Origin: Actinomyces sp. | Lineage (GTDB): Bacteria > Actinomycetota > Actinomycetes > Actinomycetales > Actinomycetaceae | DNA length: 54,610 bases | Assembly (NCBI RefSeq): GCF_030524025.1 | Contig: NZ_JAUNHI010000001.1 | Span: 1 to 54,610, forward strand | Direction of reading: 5' to 3' | Shown here: in pieces, positions 1 through 9,523 of the stretch | How the letters are laid out: each line of letters begins with the position of its first letter | How positions within the stretch are numbered: position 1 is the first letter of the stretch | Translations under genes and position numbers: made by a program | Notes under the pieces: model-generated | Database searches by the model: none | Told to the model about the DNA's origin: nothing | What the model saw: the letters and a program-made list of their open reading frames with translations, nothing else

Positions 1-1
1 G

Positions 2-157
2 GAGATCGCCGCGGATGCGGTGGAGGCCGAGCCCACGCCTGAGGATGAGGAGGGTGTCGAGCCCGAGGAGGTCGCTCCGGAGATCGCCGCGGATGCGGTG
101 GAGGCCGAGCCCACGCCTGAGGATGAGGAGGGTATCGAGCCCGAGGCGGATGCCACG
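2..157 (+). repeat. 78-bp tandem repeat inside the VanW-family gene
   Basis: Two near-identical 78-bp units (26 codons) start at about positions 1 and 79. They encode units built on [16 protein letters not shown] followed by an Ile/Val-Glu-Pro-Glu stretch. Shorter degenerate copies ([20 protein letters not shown] and similar) continue to about position 480. The period is a multiple of three, so copy-number change keeps the frame. The array probably extends upstream of the window. Confidence 0.85.
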
Positions 158-2932
158 GAGCCCGAGCCCGTGGTTGAGGCTGAGGAGGGTGCTGAGCCCG
201 AGGTCGAGCAGGACCTCGAGGCCGAGGAGGTCGTTTCGCAGATCGCCGCGGATGCGGTGGAGGCCGAGCCCATGGTTGAGGCTGTGGCCGAGCCCGCACC
301 TGAGGATGAGGAGGGTGTCGAGCCCGAGGCGGATGCCGCGGTAATCACCGCGGATGCGGCGGAGCCTGAGCCCGTGGTTGAGGCTGTGGCCGAGCCCGGG
401 GTTGAGGCTGTGGCCGGTGGTGTGGTGGTTGCTGTGGCGGAGCCCGTGGTTGAGGCGGAGGCCGAGCCCGCACCTGAGGATGAGACAGGCACGGAGCCCG
501 ATACGGACCAGTTCTCGGAACCGGTCGCCCCGGAGAGCGCCGCGCCGGAGGCCGAGGCGGCGCCCGCCCTCGAGGGGGCGGCCGACACCGAGCCCGAGAC
601 CGCTGAGGAGCCCATCGCCGAGGAGCCCGTCTTCGTGCTGCCCGCTGCTATCCCTCCAGCCGCCCGCGCGACAGGTGGGGCCGCGCCCGGGCCCACGGGC
701 GTCGACCAGGTGCCACCGACGCCGGTGGCTGGGGTGGCCCAGAATGACGAGCCCGCCGAGGACGTTGAGGAGCCCGCCGGGGCGGGCGGCTCCGGGACGG
801 GCGCATCGGTCCTCGTCAACGCCGAGCACGCGGTCCCCGAAACCCCCGAGCCTAACGAGGCCCTCGAACCTGACGAGCCCATCGAGTCAGCCGAGGTCAC
901 CGAGGCCGCAGCGGCCTTACAGCCCGCGGCGCGCTCCCGCGTGGTCAAGACGGCGGCAGCCACCGGCGTCCTTTCCCGCATCCGCCGCCTGCCCCGCGGG
1001 CGGGTCGCAGGGATCGCGACGGCCGCCATCCTGCTCCTCGTGTGGGGCGGCGCCGCCTGGGTCACCACCCTGAGCACATCGGCCGGGGCGACGATCGCCG
1101 GCGTCGACGTCGGCGGGATGAGCAGCCAGGAGGCCCGCGCCGCCGTCGAGAGCTCCATGACCGCGAGCCTGTCCCAGCCCGTGACCGTGACCGTGACCGA
1201 CTCCTCCGACCAGCTCGTTCCGGCCGAGTCGGGGGTCACGGTCGACGCCGCGGCCAGCGTCCGGCAGCTGACGGGATTCACTCTCAACCCCGTCACGATC
1301 ATCCAGCGCCTGACCGGCCCCGAGGTCGAGGCAGTCACCGTCGTCGACGACAAGGCCCTGACCGCCGCGCTCAACGACCGCCTGCCCGCCCTGTCGATCG
1401 GCACTGTCAACGCGACCGTTGCCCTGGAAGGGACCACCCCGGTCGTCACCCCCGCCGCCAACGGGACCGGGCTCGACGTGGCGGCCACGGTGAGCGCCCT
1501 GTCCCAGAACTGGCCCCTGGGGGAGTCGAGCATCGCGCTCCAGGAGGGTGTCGCCGTCCCCGCGATCACCGATGAGGACGCCGCCACCTTCGTCGACGGC
1601 ACGCTGACCCCACTGCTGTCGGGCGACCTGACCATCACCGCCGCCGGCACCTCCGTGGAGTCCAAGGCCGTGACCCAGGACCTCGTGCTCACCCCCGAGG
1701 AGATCGCCGCCCTGCTGACCATCAGCACCGAAGGCGGCGACCTCAGCGCCGTGCTCAACAACGAGGCCCTCCACGCGGCGATCCTCGCGGCCATGGGCGA
1801 GATCGAGGTCCCCGCCCAGGACGCCACCTGGACCATCGACGGCACCGCCGCCGGCGCGGCCACCGCCACACCCCAGTACGTCGCGCCCTCCACGGGTGAG
1901 GGCGTGGACATGGCGGCGCTGAGCACCGCACTCATCGAGGCCGGCTCCTCGGGCACGACGCCCGCCCAGCGCACGGTGCCACTGCCGGTCACCGTCCTGG
2001 AGCCGACCAACACGACCCCGCAGGACCAGTGGGGGATCGTCGAGGTCGTCGGCGAGTACTCCACACCCTTCACCTCCGACTCCGCGCGCGACCAGAACCT
2101 CACCCGGGGCGCCGAGCTGATGAACGGGCAGGTCGTCCAGCCCGGACAGACCTTCTCGGTCAATGACGCCCTGGGCGAGGTCGATGCCGAGCATGGGTTC
2201 GCCGCGGCGGGTGTCATCTCCAACGGTGAGCATGTCGATGCCATGGGCGGAGGGCTGTCCCAGATCGGGACGACCATGTTCAACGCCGGGTTCGAGGCCG
2301 GGATGGACGACGTCGAGCACCACCCGCACTCCTACTGGTTCGAGCGCTACCCGGCGGGTCGTGAAGCGACGATCTGGACCGGAGACAAGGACGTCAAGTT
2401 CGCCAACACCACCCCCTACGCCGTCCTCATCCAGGCATGGGTCGCCGACGGCCAGGTGCACGCCCGGATCTGGTCGACCCACTACTACGACGTGACAATC
2501 ACCAGCGGTGAGCGCTACAACTACCGGCCCATCCAGACGGTCACCAGGCCGGCGGGCCCCAGCTGCACCCCCTACGGGGGAGGCTCGGCAGGTTTCGACA
2601 TCGTCGTGACCCGCACCCGCACCGCCCCGGACAAGACGGTCCCCGACGACGTCCTGACGACCAGCTACCAGGCCGACAACACCGTCCTGTGCGTCGCCGG
2701 GGCCTCCTCAACGTCCTCCGCCGCACCCTCGGCAGGCACAGCCACCGACTCCGGGAGCACGCCGGAACAGGCGGCAACAACCCAAGACGAGCCGGCACCT
2801 GCCAACCCCTCGACGCGCTCCACCCAGCCGGCCACCGCCCCGACGTCCAAGGCCACCTCCCCCGCCCCCGTAGAGACCCGCCAGCCGATCACCGGGGACA
2901 ATGGGCCGGACGACGCGGGCACGGACGACTGA
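2..2932 (+). CDS. VanW-family membrane protein, 5' end outside the window
   Basis: The reading frame is open from the first in-frame codon, so the true start lies upstream. Numbering from that codon, about 330 residues of Glu/Pro/Ala/Val-rich low-complexity sequence come first, including a 26-residue tandem repeat. One membrane helix follows at about 334-356 (ending [10 protein letters not shown]), then two regions resembling YoaR-type PG_binding_4 domains (about 370-600), then a VanW domain at about 685-815 (YSTPF..., [31 protein letters not shown]). The tail from about 890 is Ser/Thr/Pro/Ala-rich and looks disordered. The arrangement suggests a cytoplasmic acidic arm, one transmembrane anchor and an extracytoplasmic cell-wall part. 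VanW proteins are widespread in Gram-positive bacteria and their biochemical role is not settled; presence here does not imply vancomycin resistance. Family assignment is firm, function is not. Confidence 0.85.
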   Translation, partial: EIAADAVEAEPTPEDEEGVEPEEVAPEIAADAVEAEPTPEDEEGIEPEADATEPEPVVEAEEGAEPEVEQDLEAEEVVSQIAADAVEAEPMVEAVAEPAPEDEEGVEPEADAAVITADAAEPEPVVEAVAEPGVEAVAGGVVVAVAEPVVEAEAEPAPEDETGTEPDTDQFSEPVAPESAAPEAEAAPALEGAADTEPETAEEPIAEEPVFVLPAAIPPAARATGGAAPGPTGVDQVPPTPVAGVAQNDEPAEDVEEPAGAGGSGTGASVLVNAEHAVPETPEPNEALEPDEPIESAEVTEAAAALQPAARSRVVKTAAATGVLSRIRRLPRGRVAGIATAAILLLVWGGAAWVTTLSTSAGATIAGVDVGGMSSQEARAAVESSMTASLSQPVTVTVTDSSDQLVPAESGVTVDAAASVRQLTGFTLNPVTIIQRLTGPEVEAVTVVDDKALTAALNDRLPALSIGTVNATVALEGTTPVVTPAANGTGLDVAATVSALSQNWPLGESSIALQEGVAVPAITDEDAATFVDGTLTPLLSGDLTITAAGTSVESKAVTQDLVLTPEEIAALLTISTEGGDLSAVLNNEALHAAILAAMGEIEVPAQDATWTIDGTAAGAATATPQYVAPSTGEGVDMAALSTALIEAGSSGTTPAQRTVPLPVTVLEPTNTTPQDQWGIVEVVGEYSTPFTSDSARDQNLTRGAELMNGQVVQPGQTFSVNDALGEVDAEHGFAAAGVISNGEHVDAMGGGLSQIGTTMFNAGFEAGMDDVEHHPHSYWFERYPAGREATIWTGDKDVKFANTTPYAVLIQAWVADGQVHARIWSTHYYDVTITSGERYNYRPIQTVTRPAGPSCTPYGGGSAGFDIVVTRTRTAPDKTVPDDVLTTSYQADNTVLCVAGASSTSSAAPSAGTATDSGSTPEQAATTQDEPAPANPSTRSTQPATAPTSKATSPAPVETRQPITGDNGPDDAGTDD

Positions 2933-2988
2933 CGCGCACGAACGTCACCCCGGTCCGGTTGCGTGCCCAGGACCACCACCGGCACGGC

Positions 2989-3017
2989 TTGGGCAGCGCG
3001 GGGCCAAGGACGATACT
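2989..3017 (+). promoter_or_regulatory. Probable fdxA promoter
   Basis: A TTGGGC -35-like box (2989-2994), 17-nt spacer and GATACT -10-like box (3012-3017) lie about 60 nt ahead of the fdxA start. Spacing is ideal for a housekeeping sigma factor. Inferred from sequence only. Confidence 0.5.
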
Positions 3018-3074
3018 TGCTGCGTGACCGGCACGTGCCGGCACGGTCATCTCGATCAGGAGAGGAAACTCAGT

Positions 3075-3404
3075 ATGACCTACGTCATCGCCCAGCCCTG
3101 TGTGGATGTCAAGGACCGTGCCTGTGTCGACGAGTGTCCGGTCGACTGCATCTATGAAGGCGAGCGCAGCCTGTACATCAACGCCGACGAGTGCGTCGAC
3201 TGCGGTGCCTGCGAGCCGGTCTGCCCGGTGGAGGCGATCTACTACGAGGACGACGTCCCCGAGGAGTGGTCGGACTACACCCGGGCCAATATCGACTTCT
3301 TCGAGCTCAGGGGCCTGGGATCGCCCGGGGGCGCCCAGAAGACCGGGCCGCTCGACTACGACGACCCCATGATCGCCGCCCTGCCCCCGCAGAACGGCGG
3401 CTGA
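3075..3404 (+). CDS. fdxA: 7Fe ferredoxin (FdxA/FdxC type)
   Basis: A 109-residue soluble ferredoxin carrying [3Fe-4S] and [4Fe-4S] clusters, serving as a low-potential electron carrier in the cytoplasm. The cysteines are visible at residues 9, 17, 21, 25 and 40, 43, 46, 50, in the order typical of the family ([14 protein letters not shown], then [16 protein letters not shown]). The start at 3075 is chosen over longer in-frame starts because the family begins MTYVIAQPC and an AGGAGAGG ribosome site ends 9 nt upstream. dapC follows 230 bp downstream; the same fdx-dapC pairing is known in Mycobacterium. A redox partner may be the ferredoxin-NADP reductase at 46.4 kb (inference). Confidence 0.95.
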   Translation: MTYVIAQPCVDVKDRACVDECPVDCIYEGERSLYINADECVDCGACEPVCPVEAIYYEDDVPEEWSDYTRANIDFFELRGLGSPGGAQKTGPLDYDDPMIAALPPQNGG

Positions 3405-3414
3405 GGCGACTGCA

Positions 3415-3460
3415 CGCCGCTGACGGCGCACGGAGGCGCACCCGTGCCCCGTCAGCGGCG
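3415..3460 (+). terminator. Hairpin terminator after fdxA
   Basis: Arms 3415-3432 and 3443-3460 pair over 18 bp with one mismatch around a 10-nt loop, 10 nt past the fdxA stop. No U-tract follows, as is common for strong stem-only terminators in actinobacteria. Confidence 0.6.
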
Positions 3461-3622
3461 CGCCGGCGACCGTGTGGGCGGACGGGCGCAGTGGGGCGCC
3501 GATAGGCACGGACAGGTACGGACAGGCACGGTGTCGGGCACGGTCGGGCCGGCGCACGCGGTCCTGGGGCGCGGTCGCGCCCCGGGGGAGAGCTGGTCGC
3601 GCACGTGGAGCCCGGGCCGGGG

Positions 3623-3628
3623 CACAAT
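3623..3628 (+). promoter_or_regulatory. -10 box for leaderless dapC
   Basis: CACAAT ends 6 nt before the GTG start at 3635, which places the expected transcription start on or next to the start codon. There is no ribosome site in front of that GTG. Confidence 0.45.
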
Positions 3629-3634
3629 CGGCCT

Positions 3635-4861
3635 GTGAGCGACACTCCCTCCCGCCGGCACGCCGCCACGGCGTCCCGCGCACGCATCCTGCCGCGCCCT
3701 CCGGCCCTGCCCGACTTCCCGTGGGACTCTCTGCGCCCCTTCCGTCAGCGTGCGGCCGAGCACCCGGGTGGCGTGGTGGACCTGGCCGTCGGCACCCCCG
3801 TCGACCCCACCCCCGGGCTCGCTCGGTCCGCCCTCGCCGCAGCCTCGGACGCCCCCGGCTACCCCACGGCCGTGGGCACCCCCGAGGTCCGCGCGGCGAT
3901 CATCGACTGGATGGGGCGCCGTCGCGGGGTGACCGGCCTGGGCCAGGACTGCGTCGTGCCCACGATCGGGTCGAAGGAGTCGGTGGCGCTCCTGCCGCTC
4001 CAGCTCGGGGTGGGGCCCGGCGACCTCGTCCTCCACCCCCGGGCCGCCTACCCCACCTACGACGTCGGCGCCCGGCTGGCCGGGGCCCGTCCCGTCGCCG
4101 TGGACACCGACGCTGACCCCGACACCTGGGAGCTGCCCGAAGGCGGCACGGTGGCCCTCATCTGGCTCAACAGCCCCGGCAACCCCGACGGCCACGTCCT
4201 GTCGGTCGCCCAGCTGCGCCGGATCGTGGAGTGGGCCCGCCGCTTCGGCGCGGTGGTCGCCGCCGACGAGTGCTACGCCGAGCTCGCCTGGGACGAGCCG
4301 TGGGCCACTGGGGGAGTCCCTAGCCTCCTCGACCCCGGCGTGACCGGCACGGGGAGCGGCTCCGCCCCCGACCTGTCCGGCCTCCTGGTCCTGTACTCCC
4401 TGTCCAAGCAGTCCAACCTCGCCGGTTACCGGGCGGCCTTCGTGGCCGGTGACCCCGTCCTGGTCGACGCCCTTACGCAGGTGCGCAAGCACGCCGGGCT
4501 GCTCGTGCCCGCGCCGGTCCAGGCGGCCATGGCGGCCGCGCTGGGTGATGAGGAGCATGTCCGCTCCCAGCGTGCGACCTACCGCCGGCGCCGCGAGATC
4601 CTCCTGGAGGCCACGGCGGCGGCCGGCCTGCTCAACGACCCCGCCTCCGCCGCCGGCCTGTACCTCTGGCTCTCGGGCCCGCAGCGCATGAGTGCCCTCG
4701 ACCTCGTGGGCGCTTTCGCCGAGCTGGGGATCGTCGTCGCACCGGGCGACTTCTACGGTGAGGCGGGCACCGGCCGGGTCCGCATGAGCCTGACCGACAC
4801 CGACGAGCGGGTGGCCGCCGCGGCCTGCCGGCTCAGGGCCACCGACCTGTTCCGTCCCTGA
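3635..4861 (+). CDS. dapC: N-succinyldiaminopimelate aminotransferase
   Basis: A 408-residue fold-type I PLP aminotransferase of the actinobacterial DapC group. It exchanges an amino group between glutamate and N-succinyl-2-amino-6-ketopimelate in the succinylase branch of lysine/meso-diaminopimelate synthesis. Family marks are the N-terminal DFPWDSL segment, LAVGTPVDPTP, the cofactor-binding NSPGNPDGHV and DECYAEL segments, and the PLP lysine in LYSLSKQSN (K258). The GTG at 3635 is preferred to a GTG 30 nt upstream because the family begins close to the DFPWD segment and a -10 box fits leaderless expression. The next pathway enzyme by function, DapD, is 5 kb away on the other strand. Confidence in the family is high; the exact substrate rests on context and similarity. 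Confidence 0.88.
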   Translation: MSDTPSRRHAATASRARILPRPPALPDFPWDSLRPFRQRAAEHPGGVVDLAVGTPVDPTPGLARSALAAASDAPGYPTAVGTPEVRAAIIDWMGRRRGVTGLGQDCVVPTIGSKESVALLPLQLGVGPGDLVLHPRAAYPTYDVGARLAGARPVAVDTDADPDTWELPEGGTVALIWLNSPGNPDGHVLSVAQLRRIVEWARRFGAVVAADECYAELAWDEPWATGGVPSLLDPGVTGTGSGSAPDLSGLLVLYSLSKQSNLAGYRAAFVAGDPVLVDALTQVRKHAGLLVPAPVQAAMAAALGDEEHVRSQRATYRRRREILLEATAAAGLLNDPASAAGLYLWLSGPQRMSALDLVGAFAELGIVVAPGDFYGEAGTGRVRMSLTDTDERVAAAACRLRATDLFRP

Positions 4862-5026
4862 GTGCCGGAGCGGGGCGCGCCAGTGAGGCTCACGGCACGG
4901 AGCCCCGGGCGAGACGCGGCGGCACGAGGGTGCCCGACCCCGTACAGTGGTCTGAGGATGAGGACCACTGACCCCAGGACGCATGTCCCGGGGCCGTTCG
5001 CTGCCGCCAGCAGTTAAGGAGACACC

Positions 5027-6415
5027 ATGACCGACGCGGTCACCGACCTCAACGACCTGGACGTCCCCGGCGTTCTGACTGTGGGTGGGACGAGCCTCGA
5101 GCTGCCCCGCACCCACGCCACCGACGGCTCGGACGGTCTGGGCGTCGGCCGCCTGCTGGGGGCCACCGGCCTGGTCACACTCGACCCCGGTTACACCAAC
5201 ACCGCCTCGTGCACCTCCGACATCACCTACATCGACGGCGACGCGGGCATCCTGCGCTACCGCGGCTACCCGATCGCCGAGCTCGCCACCTCCTCGAGCT
5301 TCCTGGAGGTCGCCTACCTGCTCATCAACGGCGAGCTTCCCGACGGCCAGACCCTGGAGCGCTTCGAGCGCCGCATCGGCCGCCACCGCCTCCTGCACGA
5401 GGACTTCCTCAGCTTCTTCACCTCCTTCCCCTCCTCGGGCCACCCCATGGCGATCCTCCAGGCGGGCATCGCCGGCCTGGCCACCTACTACGAGGACACC
5501 CTCAACCCGCATGACCCCTACGAGCGCGAGCTGGCCACCGTCCTGCTGCTGAGCAAGATGCCGACGATGATCAGCTACATCGCCCGGCGCGCCATCGGGC
5601 TGCCGCTGCTCTACCCCGACCCCAAGCGCGGCTACGTCGAGGACTTCCTCAACATGACCTTCGGCATGCCCTACCAGGTCCACGACATCGACCCGGCGGT
5701 CATCCGCGCCCTGGACATGCTGCTCATCCTCCACGCCGATCACGAGCAGAACTGCTCGACCTCGACCGTCCGGCTCGTGGGATCCTCGGACGCCAACATG
5801 TACGCCTCGGTGGCCGCCGGGGTGGGCGCGCTGTCCGGGCCGCTGCACGGCGGAGCCAATGAGGCCGTGCTGCGTATGCTCGACACGATCCAGTCCGAGG
5901 GGATGAGCACCGCCGAATTCGTCCGCAAGGTCAAGAACAAGGAGGACGGGGTCAAGCTGATGGGCTTCGGCCACCGGGTCTACAAGAACTACGACCCGCG
6001 CGCCGCCCTGGTCAAGGCCACTGCCCACGACGTGCTGACCCGGCTCGGCTCGGACGACGGGGACCGCAAGCTCGAGATCGCCATGGAGCTCGAGGAGGTC
6101 GCCCTGTCCGACGACTACTTCATCTCCCGCAAGCTCTACCCGAACGTCGACTTCTACACCGGGCTCATCTACCAGGCGATGGGCTTCCCGACGAAGATGT
6201 TCACCCCGCTGTTCGCCCTGGGGCGCCTGCCGGGCTGGATCGCCCAGTACCGCGAGATGATGGACGACCCGGCCAAGCGCATCGGCCGGCCCCGCCAGGT
6301 CTACACCGGCGAGCCCGAGCGGCACTACGTGGCCATGCACCGCCGCGAGCGGGCGGCCGCCTACCCCGGCACCCGTGCCGGCGTGCCCAGCCTCGACCAG
6401 GTCACCCGCGTGTGA
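5027..6415 (+). CDS. gltA: Citrate synthase
   Basis: A 462-residue type II (hexameric-group) citrate synthase that condenses oxaloacetate and acetyl-CoA. The catalytic set is visible: H274 in GPLHGGANEA, H316 in GFGHRVYKNYDPRA, and D375 in NVDFYTG. The conserved LHADHEQNCSTSTVR segment is also present. The N-terminal extension of about 50 residues before the beta-rich start is usual for this group. An AAGGAG ribosome site sits 6 nt before the ATG. It is monocistronic in appearance, with dapC 165 bp upstream and a beta-glucosidase 116 bp downstream. A TACAGT at 4943-4948 could be its -10 box. Confidence 0.97.
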   Translation: MTDAVTDLNDLDVPGVLTVGGTSLELPRTHATDGSDGLGVGRLLGATGLVTLDPGYTNTASCTSDITYIDGDAGILRYRGYPIAELATSSSFLEVAYLLINGELPDGQTLERFERRIGRHRLLHEDFLSFFTSFPSSGHPMAILQAGIAGLATYYEDTLNPHDPYERELATVLLLSKMPTMISYIARRAIGLPLLYPDPKRGYVEDFLNMTFGMPYQVHDIDPAVIRALDMLLILHADHEQNCSTSTVRLVGSSDANMYASVAAGVGALSGPLHGGANEAVLRMLDTIQSEGMSTAEFVRKVKNKEDGVKLMGFGHRVYKNYDPRAALVKATAHDVLTRLGSDDGDRKLEIAMELEEVALSDDYFISRKLYPNVDFYTGLIYQAMGFPTKMFTPLFALGRLPGWIAQYREMMDDPAKRIGRPRQVYTGEPERHYVAMHRRERAAAYPGTRAGVPSLDQVTRV

Positions 6416-6466
6416 GGCTCCGGGGCCTGACCCAGTCGGGCGCCGGTCCCCGCCCGCAAACGGGCC

Positions 6467-6492
6467 ACCGCTCGACAGCGGTCGTCTAGGCT
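6467..6492 (+). promoter_or_regulatory. Palindrome plus -10 box ahead of the beta-glucosidase
   Basis: A perfect 6-bp inverted repeat with a 4-nt centre, ACCGCTcgacAGCGGT (6467-6482), ends 4 nt before a TAGGCT -10-like box (6487-6492). The position over the expected -35 region is what a repressor operator would occupy, and the size fits LacI-type operators. It could instead be a short gltA terminator hairpin. No regulator gene is adjacent. Confidence 0.4.
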
Positions 6493-6531
6493 GGGGCGGT
6501 CCCGCACGAGCCTCGACGGAGAGGATCCCCT

Positions 6532-8946
6532 ATGACCACGAGTGAGGTCGCCCAGGCCCTGACCACTGCCACGGGGGAGGACCGCTGGGTCGACCCCCGG
6601 CTCAGCGAGCTGGCGCGCCACGCCGCGGCACAGGGAACCGTCCTGCTGCGCAACGACGGCGCGCTGCCGTTGGCCGCCGACCAGCCGGTAGCCGTCTTCG
6701 GCCGGGTGCAGGTCGACTGGTTCGCCGTCGGCTACGGGTCGGGCGGCGACGTCAACGCCGCCTACACGACCACCCTGCTCGACGGGCTCGAGGAGCTGGG
6801 CGCCGCGGTCGACCCCGAGCTGGCTGCCACCTACCGTCGCTGGTGCGCCGCCCAGGAGCCCCCGGTCGAGGAGTGGGGCAACTGGCCGCGCTTCTACCCC
6901 GAGATGGAGCTCGACGACGCGGTCGTCACTAGTGCCGCCGCACGCGCCGCCACCGCGGTCGTCGTCGTCGGCCGGGCGGCCGGCGAGGACCGTGAGAACG
7001 TCCTGGAGCCCGGCTCCTACTACCTCACCGCCGCCGAGCGCACGCTCCTGGAGCAGGTGACCAGCCGCTTCGAGCGCACCGTGGTGGTGGTCAACACCGG
7101 CAACGTCATGGACCTGTCCTGGGCCGAGGAGCTGGGAGTCAACGCCCTGGTCCTGGCCTGGCCGGGCGGCATGGAGGGGGGCCGTGCCCTCGCGCAGGTC
7201 CTCACCGGCGTGCTCGAGCCCGGCGGGCGCCTGACCGACACGATCGCCCGCACCTACGAGGACTATCCCAGCGCCACCTTCTTCGGGGGCAAGGAGTTCA
7301 ACAACTACGCCGAGGACATCTTCGTCGGCTACCGCTACTTCGAGACCTTCGCCCCCGACACCGTCCTGTTCCCCTTCGGCCACGGGCTGGGCTACACGAC
7401 GATCACCCTGACACCCACCGGTCTGTCCGACGACGGCCGGACGGCCACACTGCGCCTGCGGGCCACCAACACCGGTGATCGTCCCGGCACGACGGTCGCG
7501 CAGGTCTATCACGGCGCCCCGCAGTCGGCGGCGCTGCCACGTCCGGCCCGCGAGCTCCTCGCCTTCATCCGCACCCCGGAGCTCGCGCCCGGCGCCTCCC
7601 AGGACCTTGAGCTGTCCTTCGACCTCGACGGCCTAGCCTCCTTCGACGACTCCGGCGCCACGGGCCGCAAGGACGCCTGGGTCCTGGAGCCCGGCACCTA
7701 CCCCGTCCACGTCGGCACCTCGGTGCGCGAGACCGTCGAGGCCGGGCGGATCGAGGTCGCCGCCCTGCGCGTTGTCGAACAGCTCGCCGAGGCCCTCGCC
7801 CCGGACCCGGCCAACCCCTTCGAGCGGATGACCCTCGTGCCCGGGCCGGCAGGTCCGTCCCTGGGCTGGGAGCCCGTGCCCACCTCGACCATCGACCTGC
7901 GCGAGCGGATCCTGTCCCGCCTGCCCGAGACGATCACCCCCACCGGCGAAGGCGGCATCACCTTAGAGGACGTGGCCGAGGGCCGGGCCGGCCTGGAGGA
8001 CTTCGTCGCCCAGCTGAGCGTGGCCGAGCTCGCCCAGCTGTCCTACGGCGACGTCGAGATGAACTCGCCCCTGGGCGCGCCCGGCAACGCCGGTGCCTTC
8101 GGGGGGCTGACCGCCCAGCTGCGCGCGCGGGGCATCCCCCCGGTCATCACGACCGACGGCCCCTCGGGGATCCGTCTGTCGGCTTGGGCCAGCCTCCTGC
8201 CCTGCGGCACCGCCCTGGCCTCGACATGGGACCCCGACCTGCTCGAGCGGATCGCCTGCCTGCACGGGCAGGAGATGATCCGCAAGGGCTCCGACGTGCT
8301 GCTGGCCCCGGGGATGAACATCCACCGCGACCCGCTGTGCGGACGCAACTTCGAGTACTACTCCGAGGACCCCCTCCTGACCGGGCTGTGCGCGGCGGCG
8401 GTCGTGCGCGGCATCCAGTCCCAGGGCGTGGCCGCCTGCCCCAAGCACCTGGCCTGCAACAACCAGGAGACCGAGCGGATCTACAACGACTCCCGGGTCT
8501 CGGCGCGGGCGCTGCGGGAGATCTACCTGCGCGGTTTCCGCATCTGCGTCGAGCAGGCCGGGCCGCGCACCATCATGACCAGCTACAACAAGATCAACGG
8601 CCAGTGGGCGCACTACAACTACGACCTGGTCACCACCATCCTGCGCGGCGAGTGGGGCTATGAGGGCATGGTCATGACCGACTGGTGGATGCGCTACGCC
8701 CCCGACCCGCACTTCCCCGCCCTGCAGGACTCGGCCACCCGCGTGCGCGCCGGGGTCGATGTCCTCATGCCCGGCGGGCGGACCTGGACCTCCACGCGCG
8801 AGGAGGGGCACGACGACGCCGTCCTGGCCGGGTATGACCCGCAGGACGCCAGTGGCGAGCACCTGACCCTCGGCGAGCTCCAGCGCACCGCGCTCCACGT
8901 CCTGCTCATGGCCCTGAGCACGAGCAAGGCGCGCCCGGCCGAGTAG
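6532..8946 (+). CDS. GH3 beta-glucosidase with reversed domain order
   Basis: An 804-residue glycoside hydrolase family 3 enzyme, probably releasing terminal beta-D-glucose from short oligosaccharides. No signal peptide is seen, so it is likely cytoplasmic. The domains run in reverse of the usual order: the GH3 C-terminal-type domain is first (AAQGTVLLRNDGALPLA near residue 35, FPFGHGLGYT near 285), then a fibronectin-III-like domain (about 295-400), then the GH3 TIM-barrel domain (TTDGPSGIRLS near 543; CPKHLACNNQE near 639). The predicted nucleophile is D717 in GMVMTDWW. This order is known for the Ruminococcus albus/Butyrivibrio type. The start has a GGAGAGGA ribosome site. No transporter or regulator lies beside it; substrate is not deducible from sequence alone. 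Confidence 0.9.
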   Translation: MTTSEVAQALTTATGEDRWVDPRLSELARHAAAQGTVLLRNDGALPLAADQPVAVFGRVQVDWFAVGYGSGGDVNAAYTTTLLDGLEELGAAVDPELAATYRRWCAAQEPPVEEWGNWPRFYPEMELDDAVVTSAAARAATAVVVVGRAAGEDRENVLEPGSYYLTAAERTLLEQVTSRFERTVVVVNTGNVMDLSWAEELGVNALVLAWPGGMEGGRALAQVLTGVLEPGGRLTDTIARTYEDYPSATFFGGKEFNNYAEDIFVGYRYFETFAPDTVLFPFGHGLGYTTITLTPTGLSDDGRTATLRLRATNTGDRPGTTVAQVYHGAPQSAALPRPARELLAFIRTPELAPGASQDLELSFDLDGLASFDDSGATGRKDAWVLEPGTYPVHVGTSVRETVEAGRIEVAALRVVEQLAEALAPDPANPFERMTLVPGPAGPSLGWEPVPTSTIDLRERILSRLPETITPTGEGGITLEDVAEGRAGLEDFVAQLSVAELAQLSYGDVEMNSPLGAPGNAGAFGGLTAQLRARGIPPVITTDGPSGIRLSAWASLLPCGTALASTWDPDLLERIACLHGQEMIRKGSDVLLAPGMNIHRDPLCGRNFEYYSEDPLLTGLCAAAVVRGIQSQGVAACPKHLACNNQETERIYNDSRVSARALREIYLRGFRICVEQAGPRTIMTSYNKINGQWAHYNYDLVTTILRGEWGYEGMVMTDWWMRYAPDPHFPALQDSATRVRAGVDVLMPGGRTWTSTREEGHDDAVLAGYDPQDASGEHLTLGELQRTALHVLLMALSTSKARPAE

Positions 8947-9017
8947 TAGTCGCGCTCGGACTCGGGAATCTCGTGGGGCGGACGGTCGTCCTCGGCACGG
9001 GCGGCACCCAGGGGCGC

Positions 9018-9411
9018 TCATGGGATCACCCCGGTGACGATGAGCAGGGGGAGCGCCCCGTTGACCAGGGCGACCGCGGCCGCCACGGCCAGGGCGATGA
9101 CCAGGACCGTGCGGCGCAGTCGCGCCCCCGTGCCGCCCAGGTCGTGGACGACCGACCACAGCCCGTGGGCCAGGTGGATCCCCAGGGTGAGCATGACCAG
9201 GGTGTAGAACACGGCCATGCCCGGGCGTGAGAGGCTGGCCAGGAGGTTCTCGTAGGCGTGGACCCCGGTGCCCGTCGGTGCGAGGAACCCCCCGGGGGCC
9301 ACGAGCCTGCCGATCGTCAGGTCCAGGAGGTGGATGACGACGAAGGCGAGGATGAGGCCGCCGGTGACGACCATCGAGCGGGCCCCTGCCGTCCGGGATT
9401 GTCTCGTGGAT
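9018..9411 (-). pseudogene. Remnant of succinate dehydrogenase cytochrome b subunit (SdhC)
   Basis: The minus strand encodes 118 codons from an internal ATG at 9374, with recognisable in-frame sequence back to a stop at 9411-9413. The segment resembles the C-terminal half of the Sdh/Frd cytochrome b558 membrane anchor: a first helix with a heme-ligand-like His (FVVIHLLDLTIG), a second with LGIHLAHGLWSVVHDLG, and a final hydrophobic helix. The full family is about 220-240 residues, and the first helices are missing; only about 110 bp separate this scrap from dapD. No sdhA or sdhB follows downstream, where the next gene is a convergent beta-glucosidase. I read it as debris of a deleted sdhCAB operon. 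A short expressed two-to-three-helix protein cannot be excluded. Confidence 0.7.
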
Positions 9412-9523
9412 CACACCCAATGGTGGGAGGGTGGGCGATCTTCCCGACATGCGGGCCGGACCGTCTCGCCGCGCGCCGGAGGCCGGCGCTCCCGGGGTGG
9501 CCACCGGCGGGCGGGGCGGCCGC

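Noticed and set aside
2-2932. VanW as evidence for vancomycin resistance
   Set aside because: VanW-family proteins are common in Gram-positive bacteria without van clusters; no vanHAX genes are here.
4862-4898. Hairpin after dapC
   Set aside because: Only a 6-bp stem with a 25-nt loop; too weak to call.
3452-6340. A 962-codon minus-strand open frame over dapC and gltA
   Set aside because: Antisense shadow of two well-identified genes; no motif and atypical composition.
9018-9374. Intact small membrane protein of new type
   Set aside because: The sequence resembles the second half of SdhC, with recognisable in-frame text continuing upstream of the ATG to a stop, so truncation is the better reading.
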